In this document: positions 1 through 9,483 of the stretch, piece after piece
Position numbering within the stretch: position 1 is the stretch's first letter
Layout: every line of letters begins with the position of its first letter
Source: Rickettsia tillamookensis
Lineage (GTDB): Bacteria > Pseudomonadota > Alphaproteobacteria > Rickettsiales > Rickettsiaceae
Direction: 5' to 3'
Assembly: GCF_016743795.2 (NCBI RefSeq)
Contig: NZ_CP060138.2
Coordinates: forward strand, 62,001-126,000
DNA: 64,000 nucleotides
Notes under the pieces: model-generated
Seen by the model: only the letters and a program-made list of their open reading frames with translations
Databases searched by the model: none
Told to the model about the DNA's origin: nothing
Translations under genes and position numbers: made by a program

Positions 1-156
1 AATCCTGAGCTTTTAATAAAATTTGTCTCTGAAGGCGGTAGAATGCTACCAAGCAGGATCACAAATGTTTGTGCAAAGAAACAAAGAAAGCTAAATAATG
101 CTATTAAAATTGCAAGAATTTTAGCGTTATTACCTTTTGTATTTCAAGCTAAATAA
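1..156 (+). CDS. rpsR: 30S ribosomal protein S18, C-terminal part (5' end outside window)
   Basis: The frame is open from base 1 and ends with TAA at 154-156, giving 51 residues. They match the S18 C-terminus: the stretch with [13 protein letters not shown] followed by [10 protein letters not shown] is characteristic. S18 binds 16S rRNA in the platform of the small subunit, next to S6. rplI follows after 11 bp, the usual rpsF-rpsR-rplI order, so these are probably cotranscribed. The short tail after LLPF (VFQAK) is normal for the family. Confidence 0.95.
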   Translation, partial: NPELLIKFVSEGGRMLPSRITNVCAKKQRKLNNAIKIARILALLPFVFQAK

Positions 157-167
157 AGGCATAATAC

Positions 168-683
168 ATGGAAATTATATTAATAAAACCCGTAAGAAAA
201 TTAGGTAAAATTGGCGACATGCTCAAAGTAGCAGACGGATTTGGTCGTAATTATCTTTTACCGCAAAAATTAGCTATTAGAGCTACTGAGCCTAATAAAG
301 AGCTAATAGTTAAACAAAAACACGAATTTGAAGCAAAAGATAAGCAAATAAGAGAAGAAGTAGAAAAAATTAATGCTCTTATTAAAGATCAAAAATTAGT
401 TTTTATCCGTCAAACATCAGATGAAGGTAAACTTTTCGGTTCGGTTACTAACAAAGAAATAGCCGATAAATTATCTGAAAATGTATCTTATAATATCTCT
501 CATTCAAATATTATTCTTGATAAACAAATTAAATCTACCGGAATTTATACAGTTGAAATAAGACTCCATGCGGAGCTTAATGCTATAGTTACGGTTATTG
601 TTGCAAGATCAGAATCAGAAGCACAAGATTATTTACGCGAACAAAAGACTGAAACTTCAGAAGATTTAGCTGAGTCAGCATAA
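168..683 (+). CDS. rplI: 50S ribosomal protein L9
   Basis: The 171-residue product has the L9 layout. The N-terminal rRNA-binding domain (residues 1-45, with the signature [17 protein letters not shown]) is followed by a long connecting helix rich in K and E, then a C-terminal domain with the conserved [15 protein letters not shown] stretch near residues 85-100. L9 binds 23S rRNA near the L1 stalk and helps keep the reading frame. The acidic C-terminal tail (about 20 residues) extends past the typical 150-residue length, which is common in alphaproteobacteria. It lies directly downstream of rpsR. Confidence 0.97.
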   Translation: MEIILIKPVRKLGKIGDMLKVADGFGRNYLLPQKLAIRATEPNKELIVKQKHEFEAKDKQIREEVEKINALIKDQKLVFIRQTSDEGKLFGSVTNKEIADKLSENVSYNISHSNIILDKQIKSTGIYTVEIRLHAELNAIVTVIVARSESEAQDYLREQKTETSEDLAESA

Positions 684-694
684 ATTTTTTCTAT

Positions 695-808
695 CGTCAT
701 TGCAAACGAACGAAGTGAGTGCGGCAATCTAGTTAAAAATTCTGATTTACAGAATTTTTTTAATTATTTTTCTGGATTGCAACAATGCTTCGCTCCTCAC
801 AATGACGG
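695..808 (+). repeat. Rickettsia palindromic element, intergenic (CGTCATTGC family)
   Basis: The ends are inverted: CGTCATTGC at 695 and GCAATGACG-like CACAATGACG at 799-808. An inner pair, CAGAATTTTT and its complement, surrounds an AT-rich centre. Related copies sit at about 2376-2543, 9290-9366, 13730-13833, 16835-17126, 36331-36435, 55327-55446 and 56160-56280. The region 684-923 holds no gene. Confidence 0.85.
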
Positions 809-923
809 TTCGGTGTCCATACAACAACGTCCCACCTATGCGGGAATAACATAATTCGTATACTACCGAATTAACTACAATATCCTTAAAAATAACTTTC
901 AACAATACTAATATTTTTCAACC

Positions 924-2363
924 ATGCTATATGAAAAATTTGAGTATAATATCAATAATCTAATAGATAATTTTGGCTTATCTAAAATAGCGATTGCAGT
1001 CTCCGGTGGGAGTGATTCGGTAGCACTTCTTTATCTTGCTAATATTTGGGCAGAAAAAAATAATATAGAATTATCTGTTATATCGGTTGATCATAACTTA
1101 CGGGAACAGTCGAAGCAAGAGACCCATTATATCCAAAATATCAGTAATAGTCTAAATCGCAAGCATTATAGTTTATCTTTTGATCATCAAAATAATTTTT
1201 CCAATTTACAAGAAAGAGCAAGAGAAGGACGCTATGATTTGATGACAAATCTATGTCTAGAACTCGATATATTAGTACTTTTAACTGCTCACCATGAAGA
1301 TGATTACGTAGAAAATTTTTGTTTAAGATTAGAACGTAATAGCGGTATATTTGGACTTAGTAGCAGTAATATTAATTGGTATAACAATATACAAATAATT
1401 AGACCGCTATATAATATTCCAAAAAGTGAATTAGTAGAGTATTTAGTCAGTCATAATATAAAATGGTTTGAAGATGAGTCAAATTCATCTGATAAATATA
1501 GACGAAATGTTATTAGGCAAAAATTAGCTAAAGTCGAAGATTATATTAGACATATTTCCAAACCGGCTTATAGAGAGGAATTTAAAGAAGACACGGAAGT
1601 GCTTGCCACCGCAGCGTACACGCAAGTAACGGAGGATGCGAGTCTAGGCTTGACGTCTAAATTACCTCTAGAAACGAAGTTTGGGAAGATGTCTAAAGCC
1701 GAGATAATCTTACAACAACTCAAAACCAACAAACTTATAGAAAACGAGTTTAAGCCTGAATTAATATCGGCGATAGCTGAAGCAGTCAAAATTTTTGAAT
1801 ATGGCTTTGCTTTTCTTGATTTAGTTAAATTTGATAAGTTTTCAAATGAGGTAAAAGTACAGCTAATTAATTTTTTACTGATAATGATTAGTGGACAATC
1901 TAGAACAGCCCGTTTTTATTCGGTAGAACCTATTCTGAAATTAATTACTCAAGACGTAAACTTTAAAAATACCCTTCATGGCTGTATAATTAAGCGTATA
2001 CAAAACGAGTTACTTATATACAGGGAATTCGGTAAAAAATTGCCTGAAAGTAAAATATTACTAGATAAATCCGTTATTTGGGATAATAGATTTTGCATCA
2101 CAAGAAATCAAGAAACTCCAAATTGTATTGTAACTAATCTATCGTTAGAAGATTATAAAATGATAAAGAAACAATTAGATCTAGAACCTTTGAAAAATCT
2201 ATCCTGCAAAAACCACAATGCAATTTTATTTACCTTACCTATCATTAAAATACTTGAAAAAGTTATAGCAATACCACATATATCATATTATGATAACGAC
2301 ATGTGGAACTTTGAAGTATCTTTTGCTCCAAATTTTGTATCTCGTTTCACCCATTTTTGCTAA
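924..2363 (+). CDS. tilS: tRNA(Ile)-lysidine synthetase, with an in-frame RPE1 insertion
   Basis: TilS ligates lysine to C34 of tRNA-Ile(CAU) using ATP, so that the anticodon reads AUA rather than AUG. The PP-loop motif SGGSDS is at residues 27-32 and the conserved [19 protein letters not shown] block at 119-137. The 479-residue protein is longer than many TilS partly because about 42 residues (212-254, starting [13 protein letters not shown]) are encoded by a Rickettsia palindromic element. The insertion lies after the N-terminal catalytic domain and keeps the frame open. The gene reads toward ftsH, with a second RPE between them. Function is likely preserved because the frame is intact to its natural end. 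Confidence 0.93.
   Translation: MLYEKFEYNINNLIDNFGLSKIAIAVSGGSDSVALLYLANIWAEKNNIELSVISVDHNLREQSKQETHYIQNISNSLNRKHYSLSFDHQNNFSNLQERAREGRYDLMTNLCLELDILVLLTAHHEDDYVENFCLRLERNSGIFGLSSSNINWYNNIQIIRPLYNIPKSELVEYLVSHNIKWFEDESNSSDKYRRNVIRQKLAKVEDYIRHISKPAYREEFKEDTEVLATAAYTQVTEDASLGLTSKLPLETKFGKMSKAEIILQQLKTNKLIENEFKPELISAIAEAVKIFEYGFAFLDLVKFDKFSNEVKVQLINFLLIMISGQSRTARFYSVEPILKLITQDVNFKNTLHGCIIKRIQNELLIYREFGKKLPESKILLDKSVIWDNRFCITRNQETPNCIVTNLSLEDYKMIKKQLDLEPLKNLSCKNHNAILFTLPIIKILEKVIAIPHISYYDNDMWNFEVSFAPNFVSRFTHFC
1563..1685 (+). repeat. RPE1 inserted in tilS coding sequence
   Basis: This segment closely resembles the intergenic element at 49276-49423; both share the stretch GACACGGAA(G/A)TGCTTGCCACC and later AAATTACCT(C/T)TAGAA. 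In tilS it is read as an insert with the RPE1 hallmark peptide ([11 protein letters not shown] ... KLPLETKF). Its length leaves the tilS frame undisturbed. Known biology: RPE1 elements occur inside many rickettsial genes, usually at surface-exposed sites. Confidence 0.9.
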
Positions 2364-2375
2364 CACCGGTATTTA

Positions 2376-2543
2376 GCTTTGTTGCATGGATACCAAATCG
2401 TCATTGCGAGCAGCTGTAGGCTGTGCGGCAATCCATAAAAAATTAAAAAAATGCTATAAATTAGTGTTTTTTACTGGATTGCTTCGTCAAAACTTGCAGT
2501 TTTTCCTCGTAATGATGAAAAAAACGATCCATGCAACAACGCC
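2376..2543 (+). repeat. Rickettsia palindromic element between tilS and ftsH
   Basis: The outer arms are GCTTTGTTGCATGGAT at 2376 and ATCCATGCAACAACGCC ending at 2543. The inner arms are CGTCATTGCGAG at 2399 and CTCGTAATGATG near 2517. A 67-codon open frame here is a by-product of the repeat. The bases just outside (ACCGGTATT before, AATACCGAT after) are themselves complementary, so the element may have entered a tilS terminator hairpin. Confidence 0.8.
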
Positions 2544-2581
2544 TCTAATACCGATAAAAATTTTTATTAGGTTTTATATCG

Positions 2582-4495
2582 ATGAATAATCAAGGTAGAA
2601 GTATTTTAGCTTGGGCAGCACTTTTTGTTTTTGTAATATTACTTTTTAATGTTTTCCAATCTGATGGTTTACTGGGCGGAAGAAATAATATAACTTTCTC
2701 GGATTTTTTAACACGAGTTGATGAAAAGACCGTTAATTCGGTAAAAATTCAAGGTAGAGTAATTGAAGGCACTTCAAATGACGGCTCTACTTTTAACACT
2801 TATGCTCCTGATTATCCTGATTTAGTAAATCGTCTTACTAGTAATGACGTTAATATTGAAGTGATGCCTCTTGAAACAAGAATGAATACCTTTTTAGGCT
2901 TTTTAATTTCTTGGTTTCCTATGCTTTTATTGATAGGTGTTTGGGTTTTTTTCATGCGTCAAATGCATGGAGGCGGGAAAGCCATGGGGTTTGGAAAATC
3001 TAAAGCTAGGTTGCTATCAGATAAAGGACCAAAAATTACCTTTAAAGATGTAGCAGGTATCGATGAAGCAAAAGAAGAATTAACTGAAATAGTAGATTTT
3101 TTAAGAGATCCAAGTAAATTCCAAAAGCTTGGCGGTAAAATACCGAAAGGCTGCTTACTTATTGGTCCTCCTGGAACAGGTAAAACGCTTCTTGCTAAAG
3201 CAATCGCAGGTGAGGCTAATGTTCCGTTTTTTAGCATATCCGGCTCTGATTTTGTTGAAATGTTTGTAGGTGTTGGTGCAAGCCGTGTGCGTGATATGTT
3301 TGAACAAGGTAAACGTAATGCTCCTTGTATTATCTTTATCGATGAAATTGATGCGGTAGGTCGTCATAGAGGTATCGGTATGGGCGGTGGCAATGATGAA
3401 CGTGAGCAAACATTAAACCAAATGTTAGTCGAAATGGACGGGTTTGAAGCAAATGAGGGAGTTGTGATTATTGCAGCTACAAACCGTCCTGATGTTCTTG
3501 ATCGTGCATTGCTACGTCCCGGTAGATTTGATCGTCAAATTGCCGTTGCAAACCCTGATATAAATGGCCGTGAGCAAATTCTAAAAGTACATTTAAAGAA
3601 AATTAAATATAATAGTACGGTACTAGCACGAATTATTGCTCGTGGTACCCCGGGCTTTTCCGGTGCTGAACTTGCTAACTTAGTTAATGAAGCTGCTCTT
3701 ATTGCTGCAAGGCTTGGTAAGAAAGAAGTTGATATGCACGATATGGAAGAGGCAAAAGATAAAGTGCTGATGGGAGTTGCACGTCGCTCTATTGCAATGT
3801 CGGAGAAAGAAAAAAGGTTAACTGCATATCATGAAGGAGGCCATGCCTTAGTTGGGCTTTATTGCCCTGCAGCATCGCCTATTCATAAAGCTACGATTAT
3901 ACCGCGCGGTAATGCTCTTGGGATGGTGCAAAGACTTCCTGAAACTGATGAATATTCTCAGAATCGTGAACAGATGGAATCATCTATAGCAGTTTATATG
4001 GCGGGAAGAGTAGCAGAGGAAATTATTTTCGGTAGAAATAAAGTTACCTCAGGAGCTTCATCGGATATAAAAGGTGCAACTAATATTGCAAGGGCGATGG
4101 TTACAAAAGCCGGTTTAAGCGATTTAATAGGACCGATATTTCACGGTTCAAGCGGCGATGATATGTATGGTAGACAACCGAGTAATGAAACCTCGGAAGC
4201 TACTGCCGAGTTAATTGATGCCGAAGTTAAAAAAATTATTACGCAAGGATATGAATTTGCAAAAGATATTTTAACAAAACATATAGATCAACTTCATACT
4301 TTAGCTAATGCTTTAATTGAATATGAGACATTGTCCGGTCAGCAAATTAAAAATTTACTTAGCGGTAGAGCTTTAGATTCAGAAGAGGAGAATAAGTTTC
4401 CTTTTAATGATTCATCTACTATAAAAATAGATAAAGAAAAATCACCTGAGAAAACAAAAACAGCTAAAGCTAAAAAAGACAATTCTAGTGTATAG
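2582..4495 (+). CDS. ftsH: ATP-dependent zinc metalloprotease FtsH
   Basis: FtsH is the membrane-anchored AAA+ protease that degrades unassembled membrane proteins and regulatory proteins. The 637-residue product has two N-terminal membrane segments (about residues 7-25 and 103-125) around a periplasmic domain, then the AAA module with Walker A GPPGTGKT at 195-202, Walker [14 protein letters not shown], and the second region of homology ([20 protein letters not shown]). The zinc motif HEGGH is at 417-421. The C-terminal tail is charged and rich in lysine. In gene orders I recall from Rickettsia, sdhB follows ftsH directly; here a restriction-modification pair lies between them. Confidence 0.98.
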   Translation: MNNQGRSILAWAALFVFVILLFNVFQSDGLLGGRNNITFSDFLTRVDEKTVNSVKIQGRVIEGTSNDGSTFNTYAPDYPDLVNRLTSNDVNIEVMPLETRMNTFLGFLISWFPMLLLIGVWVFFMRQMHGGGKAMGFGKSKARLLSDKGPKITFKDVAGIDEAKEELTEIVDFLRDPSKFQKLGGKIPKGCLLIGPPGTGKTLLAKAIAGEANVPFFSISGSDFVEMFVGVGASRVRDMFEQGKRNAPCIIFIDEIDAVGRHRGIGMGGGNDEREQTLNQMLVEMDGFEANEGVVIIAATNRPDVLDRALLRPGRFDRQIAVANPDINGREQILKVHLKKIKYNSTVLARIIARGTPGFSGAELANLVNEAALIAARLGKKEVDMHDMEEAKDKVLMGVARRSIAMSEKEKRLTAYHEGGHALVGLYCPAASPIHKATIIPRGNALGMVQRLPETDEYSQNREQMESSIAVYMAGRVAEEIIFGRNKVTSGASSDIKGATNIARAMVTKAGLSDLIGPIFHGSSGDDMYGRQPSNETSEATAELIDAEVKKIITQGYEFAKDILTKHIDQLHTLANALIEYETLSGQQIKNLLSGRALDSEEENKFPFNDSSTIKIDKEKSPEKTKTAKAKKDNSSV

Positions 4496-4520
4496 TTTAA
4501 TTTGTTAAATAACTTGCTTT

Positions 4521-5456
4521 ATGTATAAGTTTATAGATTTATTTTGCGGCATCGGTGGTTTTAGAAAAGCTCTTGAGGAGAAAGGTCTAGAATGCGTGTT
4601 TTCTTCCGATATAGACAAAGATGTACAAGAAGCATACAAAAGAAATTTCGGTGATAAGCCATACGGTGATATCACTGAAATATCTGAAAATAAAATTCCT
4701 AAGCATGATATTTTATGTGCCGGTTTTCCTTGTCAGTCTTTTAGTATTTCAGGTAAAAGACTTGGTATAGATGATAATAACGGTAGGCTCTTTTATGAAA
4801 TAATCAGAATAGCACAATACCACAAACCATACATATTATTACTTGAGAATGTTAAAAATATTTTAAATATTAATAATGGCAGTGTAATTGAAACTATAGA
4901 TCAAAAATTAGATGAGATTGGCTATAAAGTATATAGAAATATATTGAATGCTTCATTATTTGGAGTACCGCAAGCAAGAGAAAGAGTTTATTTTGTTTGC
5001 TTACGAAAAGATTTTAGCAGCGAATATACACTTAACTACGTAAAACCAAAAGAATCTTATGAAAGGATTTTTCTTGATGATATTTTAGAAAAGGATGTTG
5101 ATAAAAGCTTATATATTAATAGAGATGATATTGTTTTAGATAAAACACCGGTTGAAAAGCAATTAAAACCAATTAGAATTGGTCAAGTTAATAAAGGGGG
5201 GCAAGGTGAAAGGATTTACAGCCCTTATGGTCATTCAATAACTTTATCGGCTTTTGGTGGCGGTATCGGTGCTAGAACCGGTCTTTATTACATAAATGAT
5301 AAAATTAGAAGATTATCAATTAATGAATGTAAGCATTTAATGGGGTTTCCTCAAGGTCATTATGTTGCAGATGGGTTAAAAGGTTATAGGCAATTAGGCA
5401 ATTCAGTAATTCCACAAATAATAGCAAATATATATGACTCAATAAGAGCAGTTTAA
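4521..5456 (+). CDS. DNA (cytosine-5-)-methyltransferase of a type II restriction-modification pair
   Basis: This enzyme adds a methyl group to C5 of cytosine in a specific duplex sequence. Its 311 residues carry the ordered C5-MTase motifs: motif I DLFCGIGGF (6-14), motif IV with the catalytic cysteine in FPCQSFSISGKR (C71), motif VI LLENVKN (E109), motif VIII QARERVY (151-157), and motif X RQLGNSVIPQ near the C-terminus. The target-recognition region between VIII and X is short, as in small HhaI-like enzymes. It starts 25 bp after ftsH, and its TAA stop overlaps the ATG of the next gene (TAATG), so the two are translationally coupled. The target sequence cannot be read from the protein by eye. 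Confidence 0.95.
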   Translation: MYKFIDLFCGIGGFRKALEEKGLECVFSSDIDKDVQEAYKRNFGDKPYGDITEISENKIPKHDILCAGFPCQSFSISGKRLGIDDNNGRLFYEIIRIAQYHKPYILLLENVKNILNINNGSVIETIDQKLDEIGYKVYRNILNASLFGVPQARERVYFVCLRKDFSSEYTLNYVKPKESYERIFLDDILEKDVDKSLYINRDDIVLDKTPVEKQLKPIRIGQVNKGGQGERIYSPYGHSITLSAFGGGIGARTGLYYINDKIRRLSINECKHLMGFPQGHYVADGLKGYRQLGNSVIPQIIANIYDSIRAV

Positions 5457-6178
5457 TGGATAATGGAAACGCATATATAGGTAAAAATGTAGAAATCCTT
5501 TTTAAAAATAGTATAAGTGAACGTATTGATATAATAGATAAAATTAAAGATATTTTTAAAATAGAAGGCGATTTTTTACACGCTATTAATACAGGAATAT
5601 ACGCAGAAAAAGCTGACGTCAAAATGAGCTTTAGCTGTAGCTATAATTTAGATGTTAGTATAAAAGCATATAAGCAAGCAATAGCATATAATCAGCTTAC
5701 AAGAGCATCTATAAGTAATTTTTGTAAAACATTTAACTTAAATTGTTTAGATTATTTACAAAACTTGATAATTAGTAAATCAAGAAATGTTAAATCAAAT
5801 TTAATTCCACTTGAAGAGCAAGAAAAAGTATTATCAATTTTTCAGCCTATTGCAGAAAAAATGGTAAAATGGTCATTCTCAAATGAAACTGCAAGAGAGT
5901 TATTAGTTTTATATCAAAGAGAAGAAAAACTAATGCGTATATATGTAATGAAAGATGTTCTAAAAGCTCTAAATTATGATATTATTTTTACAAATAAGGG
6001 TAATATTATAATAGGTAATTATATTGTAATTCAACGAAAAGGTGGCAATGGCTCTTTAAGTAAAACAATCCCTAAAGATTCAATTAGACATCCCGGTAAT
6101 AACATTCAACTAAAATTAAAAATCAAAGATTTTGTTAATGGTATGAAAGATTGTGAATTAGCTAATTATTTTGTATAG
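5456..6178 (+). CDS. Putative type II restriction endonuclease, partner of the cytosine methyltransferase
   Basis: The 240-residue protein is encoded immediately after the methyltransferase with a one-base overlap, the usual arrangement for a cognate endonuclease. A beta-rich C-terminal stretch contains D175, then 17 residues, then Q193-R-K195 (VIQRKGGNGS). This fits the D-Xn-(E/Q)xK active-site variant used by the MspI/HinP1I/HpaII group of nucleases within the PD-(D/E)XK fold. The N-terminal half is helical with many lysines. I assign it from context plus this motif and not from overall sequence recognition. The frame is intact. It could be a HpaII-like enzyme, in which case the target would be CCGG, but that is a guess. 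Confidence 0.75.
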   Translation: MDNGNAYIGKNVEILFKNSISERIDIIDKIKDIFKIEGDFLHAINTGIYAEKADVKMSFSCSYNLDVSIKAYKQAIAYNQLTRASISNFCKTFNLNCLDYLQNLIISKSRNVKSNLIPLEEQEKVLSIFQPIAEKMVKWSFSNETARELLVLYQREEKLMRIYVMKDVLKALNYDIIFTNKGNIIIGNYIVIQRKGGNGSLSKTIPKDSIRHPGNNIQLKLKIKDFVNGMKDCELANYFV

Positions 6179-6209
6179 TCCTAAAAACAAATTTTAAGAG
6201 AGTACTTAA

Positions 6210-6995
6210 ATGGCAGAGTTAAGATTACCGCCAAATTCAGTAGTAAAAAAAGGAAAAGAGCATAAAGAGCACGAGGAAATGCTTAAACCTAGAAAGGTAA
6301 AAATTTATAGGTATGACCCTGACCTTGATGAGAATCCTACTATTGACAGTTTTGAGATAGATTTAAGTAAAACCGGACCAATGGTTTTAGATGCTTTAAT
6401 TAAAATCAAAAATGAAATCGATTCGACTCTAACATTTAGACGTTCTTGTCGAGAAGGAATTTGTGGTAGTTGTTCCATGAATATTGACGGCACAAATACT
6501 TTAGCTTGCATAAAACCTATAGAAGATATATCGGGCGATATCAAAATCTATCCGCTTCCTCATATGAAAGTAGTGAAAGACTTAGTACCGGATATGTCGC
6601 ATTTTTATGCACAATACGAATCTATAGAACCTTGGCTCAAAACCGATAGCCCTACCCCTTCAAACTCTGAAAGGTTACAGTCGATTAAAGACCGAGAAAA
6701 GCTTGACGGTTTATATGAGTGTATATTATGTGCTTGCTGTTCTACTTCCTGTCCTAGCTATTGGTGGAACGGTGATAAATATTTGGGTCCTGCGATTTTA
6801 TTGCAGGCTTATCGATGGATTGCCGATTCAAGGGATGATCATACCGGCGAACGTCTTGAAGCTTTAGAAGATCCGTTCAAGCTTTATCGTTGTCATACGA
6901 TTATGAACTGTACTAAGACCTGCCCGAAAGGCTTAAATCCTGCTAAAGCTATCGGTAAAATAAAAAGTTTAATTGCAGAACGTCATGGCGTATGA
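6210..6995 (+). CDS. sdhB: Succinate dehydrogenase iron-sulfur subunit
   Basis: SdhB is the electron-transfer subunit of respiratory complex II, passing electrons from the FAD of SdhA to ubiquinone. In 261 residues it shows the [2Fe-2S] ligands C80, C85, C88 and C100 ([10 protein letters not shown] ... LAC), then the ferredoxin-like domain with [16 protein letters not shown] and [17 protein letters not shown] for the [4Fe-4S] and [3Fe-4S] clusters. The N-terminus is about 20 residues longer than in E. coli, as is usual in alphaproteobacteria and mitochondria. The other sdh genes are not in this window. Confidence 0.98.
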   Translation: MAELRLPPNSVVKKGKEHKEHEEMLKPRKVKIYRYDPDLDENPTIDSFEIDLSKTGPMVLDALIKIKNEIDSTLTFRRSCREGICGSCSMNIDGTNTLACIKPIEDISGDIKIYPLPHMKVVKDLVPDMSHFYAQYESIEPWLKTDSPTPSNSERLQSIKDREKLDGLYECILCACCSTSCPSYWWNGDKYLGPAILLQAYRWIADSRDDHTGERLEALEDPFKLYRCHTIMNCTKTCPKGLNPAKAIGKIKSLIAERHGV

Positions 6996-7071
6996 TTCTT
7001 AATTAATTATTTTCTGTTGGCTATTTCTTAGTTCGATATCTTGTGCTTTTGCTGTTGATTGTAATAATGCC

Positions 7072-7410
7072 ATGACACAAGGTGATATGAATTATTGTGC
7101 TGGCGAAGAATATAAGAAAGTTGATAAGAAACTAAATCAAATATATAAAGAAATATTAAAGCATATTTCAGACGAGCAAGAAAAAGTTAATTTACTTAAA
7201 AAATCCCAAAATTTATGGATTAAGTACCGAGATGCTGATTGTGAATTTCGGAGTTCTGGGGTTTATGGCGGTTCCGTATATCCAATGATACTGCTTATGT
7301 GTCTTACAGAAAAAACCGAAGAGCGTATAAAAGAATTTGAAGCCATGCTGAAATGTGAAGAAGGCGACTTAAGTTGTCCTTTTATAATCAAAACTCAAAA
7401 CCTAAATTAA
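7072..7410 (+). CDS. LprI/DUF1311-family protein whose signal peptide lacks a standard start codon
   Basis: The 112 residues from ATG 7072 match the DUF1311/LprI family (lysozyme-inhibitor-like, periplasmic): MTQGDMNYCAGEEYKKVDKKL, then QNLWIKYRDADCEFR with the conserved cysteines. The same frame stays open upstream to a stop at 7000-7002. It would encode a good signal peptide (LIIFCWLFLSSISCAFA) and the conserved Cys of the family start (VDCNNA). No ATG, GTG or TTG lies in that stretch; only ATT/ATA codons do. Either a rare ATT start (7006 or 7009) is used, or the start was lost and the gene is decaying. The 3' end overlaps the convergent midA by 4 bp. Confidence 0.7.
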   Translation: MTQGDMNYCAGEEYKKVDKKLNQIYKEILKHISDEQEKVNLLKKSQNLWIKYRDADCEFRSSGVYGGSVYPMILLMCLTEKTEERIKEFEAMLKCEEGDLSCPFIIKTQNLN

Positions 7411-8483
7411 TTCATTATTTGTAGCACTTTAAATAATGTTCCCATTTGTTTTGGGGATATTAGCCTCTCTACTTGTTTTTCTATTATCCCTGCTTGCTCC
7501 TTGCTAAGCTTATCTTGCAATGTTTGTTTGCGTAATAAGATTCCGTTTTCTATTAAAAAATCTCGTTGCGATATTGTATCTATTACATTTATTTTACTAT
7601 TTTTAGCTACTGTTTTTAATGTATAAAAATCCACATGTGCCGATAAATCAGCTTCTCCAAGATTTTCAAGGATGGGGCAATATTTATGGTTTTTAACCGC
7701 TTGTAATGTTGGATTATACTGATATCTAGTTCTGTTACCCGGAGCTAGATCATAGCCGTAATCTATTATTAAGCAGCTGCCGCTTAGTTTTTTTAGATGC
7801 TGTGCTATAAATTTTATAATTTCTATTGAGTTATAAGATTCTTCAAGTACTGCTCCGTCTTTTGCTTCAATATGAGTACGCAGCAAATATTCTTGTAATT
7901 GCTTATTAACGCTTATTTTATCGTATTTAATTCTGCCGTCTACCGGTTGCACTACAAATATTCTTTCATACCATAATTCCTTGACTTTAATATATTGCTT
8001 TATCGGCATAGCATCAAAGAATTCATTAGCTATTATTATAGTAGGTTTTTTGGGTATATCTTCTACAAATGATCGATGGCTAATCGGTAAATTAATATCT
8101 TGTAAATTAGCCTTTTGATAAGCAATAAAATTTTGATTAATTTCTATTAGTTCAATTGATAAAGCTTTGTAAAATTCCGGTACTAATTTTGCAGTGCGTA
8201 GTAAATCACGCATTAATAGACCTCGACCGGGACCAAGCTCAACCAAACTAAGACTTTTTGGGCAACCGATTCTTTGCCACTCCTTGATACACCATAAGCC
8301 GATAATTTCACCGAATAGCTGCGAAATTTCAGGAGCTGTAACAAAGTCACCTTCGCTAGCCAACGATTTTACTTGCTGATAATAGGAAGTAGGATTTGAT
8401 TGTAATACTTCCTGCATGAGAACATCGCAAGTAATATAGCCGTTTTGTTCAATTGATTGTCTTATTTTGGATTCGATTGACAT
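7407..8483 (-). CDS. SAM-dependent methyltransferase, MidA/NDUFAF7 family
   Basis: The 358-residue protein has the SAM-binding motif [16 protein letters not shown] and the family block [16 protein letters not shown]. In mitochondria the homologue NDUFAF7 methylates an arginine of complex I subunit NDUFS2 during assembly; rickettsial complex I may be treated likewise (inference). The start codon at 8483 overlaps the end of lgt by 22 bp, so both are read as one minus-strand operon. No membrane segment or signal peptide is visible. Confidence 0.88.
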   Translation of the reverse strand: MSIESKIRQSIEQNGYITCDVLMQEVLQSNPTSYYQQVKSLASEGDFVTAPEISQLFGEIIGLWCIKEWQRIGCPKSLSLVELGPGRGLLMRDLLRTAKLVPEFYKALSIELIEINQNFIAYQKANLQDINLPISHRSFVEDIPKKPTIIIANEFFDAMPIKQYIKVKELWYERIFVVQPVDGRIKYDKISVNKQLQEYLLRTHIEAKDGAVLEESYNSIEIIKFIAQHLKKLSGSCLIIDYGYDLAPGNRTRYQYNPTLQAVKNHKYCPILENLGEADLSAHVDFYTLKTVAKNSKINVIDTISQRDFLIENGILLRKQTLQDKLSKEQAGIIEKQVERLISPKQMGTLFKVLQIMN

Positions 8484-9241
8484 ATTAAATAACTTCCTAA
8501 AAGTAACATAGGTACAGATAAGATTTGTCCCATAGTTAAGCTATCTAAAATAAACCCGATTTGTATGTCTGGTTCTCTAAATATTTCAATAGCGATTCGG
8601 AAAAGAGCGTAAAATATTAAAAATATTCCTGAGTTTAAACCGCACTTTTTAAGAGTTTTGTGCTTAAATGTTGCATACGCTAAGATACAAAATAATACTA
8701 AACCTTCAAAAAAAGCTTCATATAATTGACTAGGATGTCTTGGCATCAAATCACTATTTGGAAAAATTATACCGAATGAAGAGTCTGTAATACGTCCGTA
8801 TAATTCGCCGTTAATAAAATTAGCAATTCTGCCTAAAAACAATCCGATAGGTACTACGGGGGCTATTATATCTGTGAGACTTAAAAAATTAACTTTATAT
8901 TTTCGACAAAATAAATAAGCAGCAATAATCACCCCTAAAGCTCCGCCATGGAAAGACATACCGCCTTCATAAGTTTTTAAGATATCTATTGGATTTGAAA
9001 AATATCTAGAAGGGTTATATAATAAAACAAATCCTAGCCTGCCTCCGACTATTATGCCTATAACGGCATAAGTAATGAAATCTTCTAGATTTTTTTTAGT
9101 AATTTGAGGCTTAAATTTTTCTATAATTTTGTTTGCATAGAACCAACCTAGCAAAATTCCTACTACATATGAAAGAGAATACCAAGAGACAGCAAGGGGA
9201 CCTATAGAGAAAATAATTGGATTGATATTAGGAAATGTCAT
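8462..9241 (-). CDS. lgt: Prolipoprotein diacylglyceryl transferase
   Basis: Lgt moves diacylglycerol from phosphatidylglycerol to the lipobox cysteine of prolipoproteins in the inner membrane. The 259-residue protein has about seven hydrophobic segments, the essential histidine in MSFHGGALG (H98), and the Lgt signature [14 protein letters not shown] at residues 137-150. It is the first gene of the lgt-midA minus-strand pair. Lipoprotein substrates in this window include the deformylase-like protein at 17837-18517. Confidence 0.97.
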   Translation of the reverse strand: MTFPNINPIIFSIGPLAVSWYSLSYVVGILLGWFYANKIIEKFKPQITKKNLEDFITYAVIGIIVGGRLGFVLLYNPSRYFSNPIDILKTYEGGMSFHGGALGVIIAAYLFCRKYKVNFLSLTDIIAPVVPIGLFLGRIANFINGELYGRITDSSFGIIFPNSDLMPRHPSQLYEAFFEGLVLFCILAYATFKHKTLKKCGLNSGIFLIFYALFRIAIEIFREPDIQIGFILDSLTMGQILSVPMLLLGSYLICQSNPK

Positions 9242-9289
9242 AATAAGTTATTTAATTCATTTAACGTCTGAGTTACGGAAAATTACGTA

Positions 9290-9366
9290 AGTAATTGTAC
9301 GTACGCAATCCGGTTTTTTATTATTTTTATGGATTGCCACAGCCACTTCGTGGCTTCGCAATGACA
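9290..9366 (+). repeat. Degenerate Rickettsia palindromic element
   Basis: This is a partial copy of the CGTCATTGC family: ACGCAATCCGG near 9303 pairs loosely with GGATTGCCAC, and the right end reads CTTCGCAATGACA. The left arm has decayed. The 242 bp between lgt and the mechanosensitive channel hold nothing else that I can see. Confidence 0.65.
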
Positions 9367-9483
9367 GTATCTATATTTGGTTAGCAATACCAAGTTCTTT
9401 TGAGTTAAAATTATTGATAAAAATAAAATTCTTAGTAATAATAAAAAAGATTTATATTTTATAATAATAATGATAGGTAAAAT

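Noticed and set aside
2386..2589. 67-codon frame between tilS and ftsH
   Set aside because: It lies within a palindromic repeat and overlaps the ftsH start; the composition is repeat-derived.
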